Shown here one piece after another: positions 23,801 to 32,897 of a stretch of 64,000 nt of DNA; position 1 is the stretch's first letter; every line of letters starts with the position of its first letter. The translations under genes were made by a program, and so were the position numbers. Source of the stretch: Clostridia bacterium (lineage in GTDB: Bacteria; Bacillota; Clostridia; Oscillospirales; Acutalibacteraceae); contig JAFWZR010000013.1 of assembly GCA_017522225.1 (NCBI GenBank), positions 124,001-188,000 on the forward strand, read 5' to 3'. Below the pieces are notes generated by a model. The model did not search any database and was not told the DNA's origin. It worked only from the letters and a program-made list of their open reading frames with translations.

Positions 23801-25269
23801 TAGTCTTTATCCGAAACCTTGATTATGTACTCTCTGAAGAACACAACTGCTTCCTTAAGTGAGCTTATGGGAATACGCTCGTTTGTTGCGTGAGTTGTGA
23901 AGAAGAGTGAAAGCGGAACATTGAACGGTGCAAAACGAAGAATGTTATCGCAGATTTCACCGTAGCGATAAGCATCGGTACCGCCCATTACAAGGTAAGG
24001 AGCAACTGCAACTCCCTCGGGATGAATGCTGTTTTCAACGCTCTCAATTGCCTTGAAGGCTCTTGAGGAGGTTGAGGAGAACGGTGTTGCCTCTTTACCG
24101 TTGAAATACTCAATGTCAATGTCCTTGTATCTGATTACCTTGCGCACGTGCTTTTCAACATCTGCAAGGCTGTCGCCCGGAAGCGGACGGAAGTTGACGG
24201 TAATGCTCGGTCTCTGCGGAAGAACATTTGCCGCGGGACTTCCCTCGCACATTGAAACGCTGGTGATCGTTCTTACCATACTTGCACCCTGCGGAATTAT
24301 CTTAAGAATAAATGTAAGCAGAGGCTTGAAGATAGGATAGTTACAGATGAGGATTTTGCCGAGATATGTTGCTCTGCCGCCGACAGCGTGAATAAGCTCA
24401 TCAAGGAACGGCAGCCAATGTGACCTGAACTGATGAGTCTCAAGGTCGCGGACGGCATTCGCAAGCTTCCACATACCGCTGTGCTTGGGTGCTGCTGAAG
24501 TATGGCCTCCCTTGTCGTGGAGAGTGATTTTCATATCTACATATCCCTTTTCTGCAGTGCCGACTGCGGCAAGGCGGGTATTGATTATACCCGGCAGATT
24601 AAGGTCGATAAGCGCACTGCCCTCGTCAAGCACGCTGTCGAGACGAACGCCTCTTTCCTTAAGCGTTTTAACGATTGTGCCTGCGCCTGAATAAACAGTT
24701 GAAACAGTCTCCTCGTTATGACCGAAGCAGAGATAAACATCACGGTCAGGCTGAAAGCCCTCTGCCATAAGTGACTCAACCGCTTCCATAACGCAGATGA
24801 GGTGGTTTTTCATATCAAGAGCACCGCGTCCCCAGATAAATTCACCGTCATTGTATCCGCTGAATGCTTCGTGCTTCCAGTCTTTTTCCGTACCCTCAGA
24901 AACAGGAACAACGTCCTGATGCGCCAGCATTGCCATAGGCTCAAGGTCAGGGTTCTTACCCTTCCAGAGATAAAGCAGGCTTGCCTTGTCGATGATTTCC
25001 TTGGTTGTGTTTTTTGCAACGAGAGGATAAGTTTCGTCAAGGTATTTGTGGAACTTTTCAAATTCCTCCCAGTCAACACCTTCGTCTCTTACCTTGGAAA
25101 TTGTCTTGAACTTAATCGCATCGGAAAGATGCTCAGCTACCTTGTCTGTATCAATTTTTGCATCTCTGATGTTTACCTTTTCAATTTTCTTCGGCTTAAA
25201 AAAAGCTGCACGGATAAGTGTTACAAGAACAAAAACCGCCAGAACCGCCAACAAAATTTTCCACCACAT
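23800..25269 (-). CDS. Membrane-anchored M20-family metallopeptidase
   Basis: 489 residues: an N-terminal membrane helix (WKILLAVLAVFVLVTLIRAA) then a dizinc peptidase domain. Metal ligands and catalytic residues: His-x-Asp in LAHQDVVPV, Asp in GRGALDMKNHL, the Glu pair in FGHNEETVST, and a late His in FTTHATNERI. The dimerisation domain sits between, with KGGHTSAAPKHSGM. Similarity is to the carboxypeptidase S/PM20D1 group, which cleave peptides or N-acyl amino acids. ATG 25269 is 9 bases after AAGGCGG; a TTG three codons earlier is less likely. It follows the HisI-like gene by 14 bases, so it belongs to the polC transcript. Confidence 0.88.
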   Translation of the reverse strand: MWWKILLAVLAVFVLVTLIRAAFFKPKKIEKVNIRDAKIDTDKVAEHLSDAIKFKTISKVRDEGVDWEEFEKFHKYLDETYPLVAKNTTKEIIDKASLLYLWKGKNPDLEPMAMLAHQDVVPVSEGTEKDWKHEAFSGYNDGEFIWGRGALDMKNHLICVMEAVESLMAEGFQPDRDVYLCFGHNEETVSTVYSGAGTIVKTLKERGVRLDSVLDEGSALIDLNLPGIINTRLAAVGTAEKGYVDMKITLHDKGGHTSAAPKHSGMWKLANAVRDLETHQFRSHWLPFLDELIHAVGGRATYLGKILICNYPIFKPLLTFILKIIPQGASMVRTITSVSMCEGSPAANVLPQRPSITVNFRPLPGDSLADVEKHVRKVIRYKDIDIEYFNGKEATPFSSTSSRAFKAIESVENSIHPEGVAVAPYLVMGGTDAYRYGEICDNILRFAPFNVPLSLFFTTHATNERIPISSLKEAVVFFREYIIKVSDKD

Positions 25270-25283
25270 AAATATCAACCGCC

Positions 25284-25709
25284 TTATTCGTAATCGTCTT
25301 CGTAGTCTTCCTTGGAGTAGTCGAAGTTTTCATCAACCTCAACCTTGCCGAACTTTCTGCGCTTAGAAACACCGCCGTGATTTCTTGTATATATCTCGTG
25401 AATATAGCAGGTCTTATATCCCTTATCTTTATGAAGTACAAATCCGACCTGATCAACGTAAATCAGTAAGGACTCATAATTGCTGTCCGCCTTCATCTGA
25501 ATGAGCTTCTGTACCTCGCCCGATTCTTTGCCGAACATTTCAACAGTCTTTTCCTCAAGGTCATAATACCATACACGGTGAGTTTTGAGTGTATAAGCGA
25601 ATGCTTCCTTGTTCATATAGCCATGGTTGATAACCTTACCTGTAAGATTATCGACTACAATAACTGGCAGAATATCTCTCATCTGCCAGAGCTTTGACAA
25701 ATCTATCAT
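25284..25709 (-). CDS. HisI-like protein with degenerate metal sites
   Basis: 141 residues aligning by eye with phosphoribosyl-AMP cyclohydrolase: LPVIVVDNLTGKVINHGYMN, then VQKLIQMKADSNYESLLIYV and DQVGFVLHKDKGYKTCYI. In true HisI the magnesium/zinc motif is DCDxD and the later pair is ACH...SC. Here those read D75-S-N-Y-E79, L92-H93 and C101, so two of three zinc cysteines and two of three aspartates are changed. Histidine synthesis is therefore unlikely, and no his genes are nearby. The C-terminal 20 residues are strongly acidic. It lies 16 bases after polC with a good AGAGGGG site. Function unknown. Confidence 0.8.
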   Translation of the reverse strand: MIDLSKLWQMRDILPVIVVDNLTGKVINHGYMNKEAFAYTLKTHRVWYYDLEEKTVEMFGKESGEVQKLIQMKADSNYESLLIYVDQVGFVLHKDKGYKTCYIHEIYTRNHGGVSKRRKFGKVEVDENFDYSKEDYEDDYE

Positions 25710-25725
25710 TTCTATTACCCCTCTT

Positions 25726-28700
25726 TTAAAATCCGAAAAAGCTTATCTGTGTACTCTCGGGCAAGCCCTCAAGCGCACCGCAAGCCGCAAGTGTTTCCAT
25801 AACGGACTTACTGATGCCTGCACGCTGCTGCAAATCTTCGCGTGACATATATTCGCCCTCTCCGTCGTCACGTGCTTTCATAAGTGCAATTGCAGCAGAT
25901 TCACCCGTACCTGACATTGACGAGAACGGAAGTCGGATTTTGCCGTCCTCAATTTTATAAATGGTTGCGTGTGATTTATAAAGGTCAACGGGCAGGAATT
26001 CCACGCCGCGTGCCATCATTTCATTCACAACCTGCATTGAAGTGAAGATGCCCTCCTCCTTTGCCGTTGCTTCGTGTGCCTGCATCTTCATCTTTATCTG
26101 ACGCATACATTCCTTAACAGCATCTCTGCCCTTCATTATAGCAACCGTGTCAAGGTCCTCGCCTCGTACCGACATATACGTTGCATAATATTCAAGCGGA
26201 TGATAAACCTTGTACCACGCAAGACGCATAGCCGCAATAACATAAGCCGCCGCGTGAGCCTTCGGGAACATATACTTGATTTTCATACACGAATCGATAT
26301 ACCACTGCGGAACATTATGGTCACGCATCGCCTGCATATGCTCCTCTGTCAGAAGCTTTGTTGCGTTACCCTTACGCACAATTTCCATAATCTTGAACGC
26401 CATATCAGGCTCAAGTCCCTTATGCATAAGGTAAACCATAATGTTATCTCGCGTACCGATAACCTCCGCAATCGTACACGTGCCGTTTTTGATAAGCTCC
26501 TGCGCATTGCCGAGCCAAACGTCGGTACCGTGAGAAAGTCCTGAAATCTGAAGCATTTCAGAGAAGTTCTTCGGCTTTGCTTCCATAAGCATCTGACGGA
26601 CAAACGGTGTGCCGAGCTCGGGAAGAGACAGCGTACCTGTCTCGCAATCGATATCCTCGGGTGTTACACCGAGAGGCTCGGGAGTTGTGAAAAGCTTATA
26701 GAGCTCAGGGTCACAGACATCTGCCTCAAACACCTTGATGCCCGTTGAGTCTTCAAGGTGTTTGTACAGCGTGGGAACATCGTGGCCGAGGTTATCAAGC
26801 TTAAGAATTGTATCGTGAAGTGAGTGGAAGTCAAAGTGCGTCGTACGAAGACCACCGCTGACATCGTCTGCGGGGTGCTGAATGGGAGTGAAGTCCTCCG
26901 CATCGTTAACGGCAGGAACAACAACCATTCCGCCCGGATGCTGACCTGTTGTCCGTTTAACACCGACGCAACCCTTTGTCAGTCTCTCCTCTTCTGCTTT
27001 ATTGATTGTAACACCCTTGATTTCTGCCCATTTTTTAACAAAGCCGTAGGCAGTTTTATCGGCAACCGTACCGATTGTACCTGCCTTGAAGGTATGGTCA
27101 ATACCGAAAAGCTCTTCCGTATAGCGGTGAGCGTAGAACTGATATTCACCGCTGAAGTTAAGGTCGATATCGGGCTGCTTGTCACCCTTGAAGCCAAGGA
27201 AGGTTTCAAACGGAATATCGTGGCCATCACGGTGCATCGGTGTTCCGCACACGGGACAATCCTTCGGCGGCATATCAAAGCCTGAGCCGACAGAGCCGTC
27301 CTCAAAGAATTCGCTGTGCTTACACTGTCTGCACACATAGTGCGGAGGCAACGGGTTAACCTCAGAAATACCTGCCGCGTGAGCAACGAACGATGAGCCG
27401 ACAGAGCCTCGTGAGCCGACATAATATCCGTGCTCTTCAGAGTTATAAACGAGCTTCTGCGCAATCATATAAAGAACACCGAAGCCGTTGGAAATAATCG
27501 ACTTTAGCTCCTTATCAAGACGCTTTGCAACATTCTCGGGTACGGGGTCGCCGTAATCTCGCTTTGTTCTTTCCCAACAGATTCTTGTAAGGTCCTCGTC
27601 TGCACCCTCAAGGCTGGGCGGGAATGTGCCTCTGGGGAACGGAGTCATTCCATTTTCGCACATATCGGCAATCTTGTTTGTATTGGTAATAACGATTTCT
27701 CGTGCAGTTTCCTCACCGAGGTAGGAAAACTCCTCGAGCATATCGTTGGTTGTTCTTAAGTAAAGCGGAGCCTGCTCTGCCGCATCCTTGAAGCCCATTG
27801 TGGTCATAAGGATTTCACGGTAAATCGAGTCACCTTTTTTCATAAAGTGAACGTCACCCGTTGCCACAACAAGCTTGCCGAGTCTGTCTGCAATGCCGAT
27901 AAGACGGCGGTTATGATCCTGCAGGTCATAGACCGTACGGACATCGGCATATTTTTCGTCATCCGAACGCACCATAAACGAGTTATTGCCCGTCGGCTGA
28001 ACTTCAATATAGTCGTAGAATGAAGCAACCTTTATAAGCTCCTCGTCCGGTTTACCGTCCATCATTGCACGGTAAAGCTCACCTGCCTCACACGCACTGC
28101 CGATGATAAGACCTTCACGCAGCTGCATAAGTCTGTGGCGAGGAATACGCGGACGCTTTTTGAAAAACTTAAGGTTTGATTCTGTAATATGCTTATAAAG
28201 ATTCTTGAGTCCCTGAGTATTCTTGACAAGGAGAATGATATGGTATGTTCCCTTTGTCTCCTTTACCTCGTTCATATACCCTGCAGGGATTTCCTCACCG
28301 TCTTTAAAGCCGTAGCTGTCGTAAAATTCATCGTCATCCACAAGGTAGCCTTCCATACCGTAGATGATTTTGATACCGAGCTTTGCGGCAGTGTTACAAG
28401 CCTCGGGGAAAGACTGAACACAGCCGTGGTCGGTGATTGCAATTGCCTTATGTCCCCATTTTGCAGCACGGGTTACAAGGTCCTTTGCACTTGCCATACC
28501 GTCCATAGCAGACATATTTGTATGAAGATGAAGTTCAACTCGCTTTTCGTCGCAAGTGTCCTTCTCCTCTATTTTTTCAATTTCAGTAATCGCTCTTGCC
28601 GTGATGATGTATGTGTGCTGGTATGTATCCATAGTGATTGCACCGCGTACAAGAACAGTCATGCCCTCTTTAAGTGAGCTGACGATATCACCGCACTTTT

Positions 28701-29541
28701 TCTTTTCGCCGAAAACCTTTACGATATAGGACGATGTATAGTCCGTAAGGCTGAAATTAATAATGCTGTATTTACCGTCTTTTGATTCGCGTGTATCAAC
28801 GCTGAAGATATCACCCCAGATTACAACCTCACCGTCTTCGGGGAAGCATTCTGCAATAGGCTTCGGCTTCACCTTGATAACCGTACCGTAGAGTGCCTTT
28901 GCATTTGAAAGAGAAATAGGCAGATCCTCAAAGGTCTGCACAGTGGGATTCTTTGGTGCAGGTTCACCTGCCGAAGGCTTGACAACAACCTTTTTGGGCT
29001 GTGCATCAAGCAGTTTTTTATTCTCCTTCTGCTGAAAAGTCTTTAATTTTTCTATATCCTCCTCAACGGATTCCGTGCTGACAAAATCAACACGGACAAG
29101 CCGCTCAAAGCGACTGTCGAGCGTGTCACGGATAAACTTGTCGCATCCGAGATTTATGAGTGTGTCCTTGCCGTTCTTCGCAAGAAAAACGGTCAGCTTA
29201 TCCTCGTTGAGGTTGTATTGGGCTCCGTCAAGAATTGACTTTGCCGCGGGGAAGTTTTCGCAGATTTCTTTAACAAATCCGCTCAGATAATTTATATCGA
29301 GACTCTCCGGAGGAAATCGATAGTCCATTTTTATGGTGCGTAAATCCATCAGTCGCCTGATTTCATCCTTTGCCTGTATGATAACGGAATTATCAACAGG
29401 CGTGTCAAAACGGACAACCATACTGACTGCACGGTCAGCAAGAGTTGCCTCTATGCTTTCGACGGTTGCTCCGCCGAAATAAGCCAATATACTGCTGTCA
29501 AGATAGTTGCCGAAAAGTTCTGAAAAGCTTACCGACTTCAC
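25726..29541 (-). CDS. polC: DNA polymerase III PolC-type alpha subunit lacking the exonuclease domain
   Basis: Replicative polymerase, 1271 residues. Order: N-terminal domain (1-210), OB fold (215-325), PHP domain starting at VELHLHT (about 335), zinc ribbon CRQC...CPVC (737-765), catalytic palm with PDIDLNF (790-796), and the finger/beta-binding parts. The PHP segment runs from GMEGYLVDD (about 395-403) directly to YHIILLVKN (about 433). In usual PolC of about 1440 residues a DnaQ-like proofreading domain of about 170 residues is inserted there. No DxE-type exonuclease motif is seen, and the PDIDLNF motif is about 175 residues earlier than in B. subtilis PolC. The C-terminus ends TQISFFGF, a possible clamp-binding tail. 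GTG start. Confidence 0.95.
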   Translation of the reverse strand: MKSVSFSELFGNYLDSSILAYFGGATVESIEATLADRAVSMVVRFDTPVDNSVIIQAKDEIRRLMDLRTIKMDYRFPPESLDINYLSGFVKEICENFPAAKSILDGAQYNLNEDKLTVFLAKNGKDTLINLGCDKFIRDTLDSRFERLVRVDFVSTESVEEDIEKLKTFQQKENKKLLDAQPKKVVVKPSAGEPAPKNPTVQTFEDLPISLSNAKALYGTVIKVKPKPIAECFPEDGEVVIWGDIFSVDTRESKDGKYSIINFSLTDYTSSYIVKVFGEKKKCGDIVSSLKEGMTVLVRGAITMDTYQHTYIITARAITEIEKIEEKDTCDEKRVELHLHTNMSAMDGMASAKDLVTRAAKWGHKAIAITDHGCVQSFPEACNTAAKLGIKIIYGMEGYLVDDDEFYDSYGFKDGEEIPAGYMNEVKETKGTYHIILLVKNTQGLKNLYKHITESNLKFFKKRPRIPRHRLMQLREGLIIGSACEAGELYRAMMDGKPDEELIKVASFYDYIEVQPTGNNSFMVRSDDEKYADVRTVYDLQDHNRRLIGIADRLGKLVVATGDVHFMKKGDSIYREILMTTMGFKDAAEQAPLYLRTTNDMLEEFSYLGEETAREIVITNTNKIADMCENGMTPFPRGTFPPSLEGADEDLTRICWERTKRDYGDPVPENVAKRLDKELKSIISNGFGVLYMIAQKLVYNSEEHGYYVGSRGSVGSSFVAHAAGISEVNPLPPHYVCRQCKHSEFFEDGSVGSGFDMPPKDCPVCGTPMHRDGHDIPFETFLGFKGDKQPDIDLNFSGEYQFYAHRYTEELFGIDHTFKAGTIGTVADKTAYGFVKKWAEIKGVTINKAEEERLTKGCVGVKRTTGQHPGGMVVVPAVNDAEDFTPIQHPADDVSGGLRTTHFDFHSLHDTILKLDNLGHDVPTLYKHLEDSTGIKVFEADVCDPELYKLFTTPEPLGVTPEDIDCETGTLSLPELGTPFVRQMLMEAKPKNFSEMLQISGLSHGTDVWLGNAQELIKNGTCTIAEVIGTRDNIMVYLMHKGLEPDMAFKIMEIVRKGNATKLLTEEHMQAMRDHNVPQWYIDSCMKIKYMFPKAHAAAYVIAAMRLAWYKVYHPLEYYATYMSVRGEDLDTVAIMKGRDAVKECMRQIKMKMQAHEATAKEEGIFTSMQVVNEMMARGVEFLPVDLYKSHATIYKIEDGKIRLPFSSMSGTGESAAIALMKARDDGEGEYMSREDLQQRAGISKSVMETLAACGALEGLPESTQISFFGF

Positions 29542-29564
29542 TTTGTCACATCCTGTTATAATAT

Positions 29565-29587
29565 CCCTCTGCCGTAACGACAGAGGG
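29565..29587 (-). other. Stem-loop between ispG and polC
   Basis: Seven-bp arms CCCTCTG and CAGAGGG with a 9-base loop; no T tract follows, so it is not a standard terminator. It could slow read-through or protect the ispG message end. Confidence 0.4.
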
Positions 29588-29599
29588 TAATCGGTTAAT

Positions 29600-30649
29600 T
29601 TATAATTTTTCTATTTCTGCCAATAATTCTTTGACGATGTCTTTCTCGTCAATTTTTCTTAAGATTTCGCCCTTCCTGAAGAGCATTGCACAGCCGTCTC
29701 CGCCTGCAATACCGATATCCGCCTCGCGGGCTTCACCCGGTCCGTTAACAACGCAGCCCATTACGGCTACCTTGATTTTCTTTGTGCAGTCACGAAGAGC
29801 GTTTTCAACCTCATTCGCAACGCTAATAAGGTCAATTTTTGTTCTTCCGCATGTAGGACACGAAACAATCTGCACACTATCAGACTTAAGTCCGAGTGCC
29901 TTGAGTATGTCGTGACCTGCATAAACCTCGTTCACAGGATCATCCGTAAGCGAAACGCGGATTGTGTCGCCGATACCGTGCATAAGAAGACTGCCGATAC
30001 CTGCACTTGATTTGATAAGTCCCATACGCGCCGTACCTGCTTCGGTTACACCAAGGTGCAACGGATAACTGCATCTCTCTGCCACGGTTTCGTATGCTTT
30101 AATCATATTTTCAACATTTGACGATTTGATTGAAATTACAATATCGTCAAAATCAAATTTTTCGAGTAAGGATGCGTGATACATTGCACTCTCTGCCATT
30201 GCTTCGGGAGTAGGTGCACCGTACTTTGCAAGAATTTCTTTCTCAACCGAGCCTGAATTGACACCGATTCGGATAGGAATATTCTTCGATCTGCAAGCAT
30301 CAACAACGGCCTTTACCCTGTCATCCGAGCCGATGTTGCCGGGATTTATGCGCACCTTGTCAACACCTGCCGCAACCGCTTCAATTGCAAGACGGTAGTC
30401 GAAATGAATGTCTGCGACAATTGGAACCCTGACAGCCTCTTTGAGTGCAGGAATAAGACCGACGGCATCCATATCGGGAATTGCTCCGCGGATAACCTGA
30501 CAGCCTGCTTTTTCAAGCTCGATAGCCTGTTTTACACTCGCTTCAAAATCGTGAGCAGGCTTATTGAGCATTGACTGCACACTGACGGGTGCGTCACCGC
30601 CGATGAAGATATTGCCGACCTTAACTTTTTTAGTCATTCTGCGTTCCAT
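29600..30649 (-). CDS. ispG: 4-hydroxy-3-methylbut-2-en-1-yl diphosphate synthase
   Basis: Iron-sulfur enzyme of the MEP isoprenoid pathway, reducing MEcPP to HMBPP with ferredoxin or flavodoxin electrons. 349 residues: TIM barrel with PVSVQSMLNKPAHDFEAS at the start, and the cluster-binding part with CPTCGRTKIDL and MGCVVNGPGEA. The ATG at 30649 has GGAGG 8 bases upstream; a longer in-frame start at 30664 overlaps that site. It lies 22 bases behind rseP and ahead of polC, the usual Clostridia order, and works with dxr and uppS of the same cluster. Confidence 0.95.
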   Translation of the reverse strand: MERRMTKKVKVGNIFIGGDAPVSVQSMLNKPAHDFEASVKQAIELEKAGCQVIRGAIPDMDAVGLIPALKEAVRVPIVADIHFDYRLAIEAVAAGVDKVRINPGNIGSDDRVKAVVDACRSKNIPIRIGVNSGSVEKEILAKYGAPTPEAMAESAMYHASLLEKFDFDDIVISIKSSNVENMIKAYETVAERCSYPLHLGVTEAGTARMGLIKSSAGIGSLLMHGIGDTIRVSLTDDPVNEVYAGHDILKALGLKSDSVQIVSCPTCGRTKIDLISVANEVENALRDCTKKIKVAVMGCVVNGPGEAREADIGIAGGDGCAMLFRKGEILRKIDEKDIVKELLAEIEKL

Positions 30650-30671
30650 TGTCCAGACCTCCAAAGAAAGT

Positions 30672-31715
30672 TTATTTTATAAACAACGTGTAGATATCTT
30701 TAAATGTGATAGCAACCATAAACAACAGCAGAAGCACCATTCCGATGCCGTGCACCCAAGCCTCGTATTTCTGATTTATCGGCTTGCGTCTGATAAGCTC
30801 GATAAAGAGGAAAAGAAGTCTGCCGCCGTCAAGTGCGGGTACAGGTAAGAGGTTGAATATACCTATGTTTATTGTGATGAGTGCCATCATTGTGAGAAGT
30901 CCCGTGTAATCCGATGTTTTAACGGATTCCTGTGTTGCGTCCGAAACAAAGTCAACAACGCCTACAGGGCCCGAAACATCCTTAACCGAGTATTTGCCCG
31001 TTATAAGGTCAAAGAGACTCAGCCATACCATGCGGCAGATACTTGCTGACTGCTTGAAGGTATCCTTAAAAACAGTGCCTGCGGTTTTATCCACACCGAG
31101 GATTACAACCTGTGACGCATTGAGTTCAACGTCTGTGAGTTCGATTTTTTCGCCCTCACGCTCGATCGTCATATCAGCCTTACCGTCTGTACGGCTGAGA
31201 AGATATGCAACATCCGTATAATAAAGAACCCGTCTGCCGTCAATTGTCAGCACCTTATCTTTTGATTTAAGACCGTTGTATTCAGCAACCTGCTTTGAGT
31301 CAACATTGAAGCTGTGGATATGGTTTGTACCTGCGTATCCGTCGGAGATGCCGAGCGTGATTGCAACAAGGATAAGACCGAGAAAGATGTTGACAAGCGC
31401 ACCTGCAACAACAATGACTATCCTCTGCCAACACGGTTTTTTATTGAACGCGCGTTCATCGTCGCTCTCTTCATCCTCGCCCTCCATACTGACAAATCCG
31501 CCAATAGGAAAAAGACGTACGGAATACTGCGTTTCACCCTTCTTCTTGCCGAAAAGCTTCGGCCCCATTCCCATCGAAAACTCGTTGACCTTAACCTTAA
31601 AGAGCTTTGCAAAAGTGAAATGACCAAGCTCGTGCACCATAACGATGATGCCGAAGAAAAGTATCGCAACAAGTATTGTCCATTTGCTTGCGATAAAAGA
31701 TAAAATTTCTGCCAT
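30672..31715 (-). CDS. rseP: Site-2 metalloprotease RseP/RasP
   Basis: Intramembrane zinc protease that cleaves anti-sigma factors and leftover signal peptides. The zinc motif HELGH is in MVHELGHFTFAKLF (about 27-40), the second metal-binding motif in PVPALDGGRLLFLF near the C-terminus, and a PDZ domain lies between (GLKSKDKVLTIDG). 347 residues with four membrane helices, the usual Firmicutes size with one PDZ domain. AGAGGT precedes ATG; it starts 9 bases after the dxr stop. Confidence 0.95.
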   Translation of the reverse strand: MAEILSFIASKWTILVAILFFGIIVMVHELGHFTFAKLFKVKVNEFSMGMGPKLFGKKKGETQYSVRLFPIGGFVSMEGEDEESDDERAFNKKPCWQRIVIVVAGALVNIFLGLILVAITLGISDGYAGTNHIHSFNVDSKQVAEYNGLKSKDKVLTIDGRRVLYYTDVAYLLSRTDGKADMTIEREGEKIELTDVELNASQVVILGVDKTAGTVFKDTFKQSASICRMVWLSLFDLITGKYSVKDVSGPVGVVDFVSDATQESVKTSDYTGLLTMMALITINIGIFNLLPVPALDGGRLLFLFIELIRRKPINQKYEAWVHGIGMVLLLLFMVAITFKDIYTLFIK

Positions 31716-31724
31716 AGTTACCTC

Positions 31725-32867
31725 TTAGATTTTATTCTTAACATAATCTCTTGCCCAATCGTACATTCCGTACACATCGTCAAGAGTATAAGCTTCAAAG
31801 TGCTGTGAAGCCTCAACCGCTGAGCGGACAAGCTCTTCGATCTGAAGGAATTTGATTTTACCCTGACGGAAAGCAAGGTTTGCTTCCTCGTTCGCAGCAT
31901 TTGCACACGCAGGGTAAAGTCCACCGTCATCTATCGCCTTACGGCAGACATTGATAAGTCCGAATGTCTCGTAATCAGGCTCAAAGAAGGTAAGTGTACC
32001 GTACTCGGTCAGAGAAAGCTGTCTGACGGGAGACGGAATTCTGTTCGGGTAAGTGAGTGCGTACTGAATCGGAATACGCATATCGGGTACACCGAGCTGT
32101 GCAATAACTGAGTTGTCACAGTATTCAACGAGAGAATGGATAACACTCTGACGGTGAACAACGATGTCGATATCGTTCGGATTCATATCAAACAGCCATA
32201 CGGCCTCAATGAGTTCAAGTCCCTTGTTCATCATTGAAGCAGAATCAATGGTTATTTTTGCACCCATACTCCAGTTCGGGTGATTGAGTGCTTCCTTGAC
32301 CGTTACGTCACCGAGCTCCTCACGCTTTTTGCCGAAGAACGGGCCGCCCGATGCAGTAAGAATAAGGCGTTTAACCTCTTTTTTATCTGCACAGCCCTGA
32401 AGCGACTGAAAAATTGCAGAGTGCTCACTGTCCACAGGAAGGATGCTGACACCCTTTTCCTTTGCAAGGTTCATAACAAGCTGACCGCCCGCAACAAGTG
32501 TTTCCTTGTTTGCAAGGGCAATTTCGCTGCCTGCGTTTATTGCGGCAACAGTGGGCTTAAGTCCTGCCATACCCACGATACTGTTAAGAACATAATCAGC
32601 ACCGAGTGCGGCACATTCGCACACTCCGTCCATACCCGAAAGCACCTTCGTATCCGTATCTGCAACACGGATTTTAAGGTCTGCGGCAGAGTTTTCATCA
32701 ACCATTGCGGCATACTTCGGTCTGAATTTTCTTATCTGCTGTTCGATAACATCAGTATTTGTACTCGCAGTCAGTGCAACGACCTCGTAGCCCTGCATCT
32801 CGATAACCTCGAGCGCCTGTGTGCCGATTGAGCCTGTTGAGCCGAGCAGTGTTACTTTTTTACTCAT
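31725..32867 (-). CDS. dxr: 1-deoxy-D-xylulose 5-phosphate reductoisomerase
   Basis: Second enzyme of the MEP pathway, making MEP from DXP with NADPH and a divalent metal. The NADPH loop is LLGSTGSIGTQALEVI at the N-terminus; metal and substrate sites are in PVDSEHSAIFQSL and ASGGPFF, and the flexible lid region follows with NHPNWSMGAKITIDSASMMN. 380 residues, normal. AGGGTG is 7 bases before ATG. It sits between cdsA and rseP as in most Firmicutes. Confidence 0.96.
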   Translation of the reverse strand: MSKKVTLLGSTGSIGTQALEVIEMQGYEVVALTASTNTDVIEQQIRKFRPKYAAMVDENSAADLKIRVADTDTKVLSGMDGVCECAALGADYVLNSIVGMAGLKPTVAAINAGSEIALANKETLVAGGQLVMNLAKEKGVSILPVDSEHSAIFQSLQGCADKKEVKRLILTASGGPFFGKKREELGDVTVKEALNHPNWSMGAKITIDSASMMNKGLELIEAVWLFDMNPNDIDIVVHRQSVIHSLVEYCDNSVIAQLGVPDMRIPIQYALTYPNRIPSPVRQLSLTEYGTLTFFEPDYETFGLINVCRKAIDDGGLYPACANAANEEANLAFRQGKIKFLQIEELVRSAVEASQHFEAYTLDDVYGMYDWARDYVKNKI

Positions 32868-32897
32868 AGTATCACCCTGATTACAACTTTAATTATA

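Noticed and set aside
25284-25709. Annotation as a histidine biosynthesis enzyme (hisI)
   Set aside because: Most metal ligands are changed and no his genes are adjacent; only the fold is claimed.
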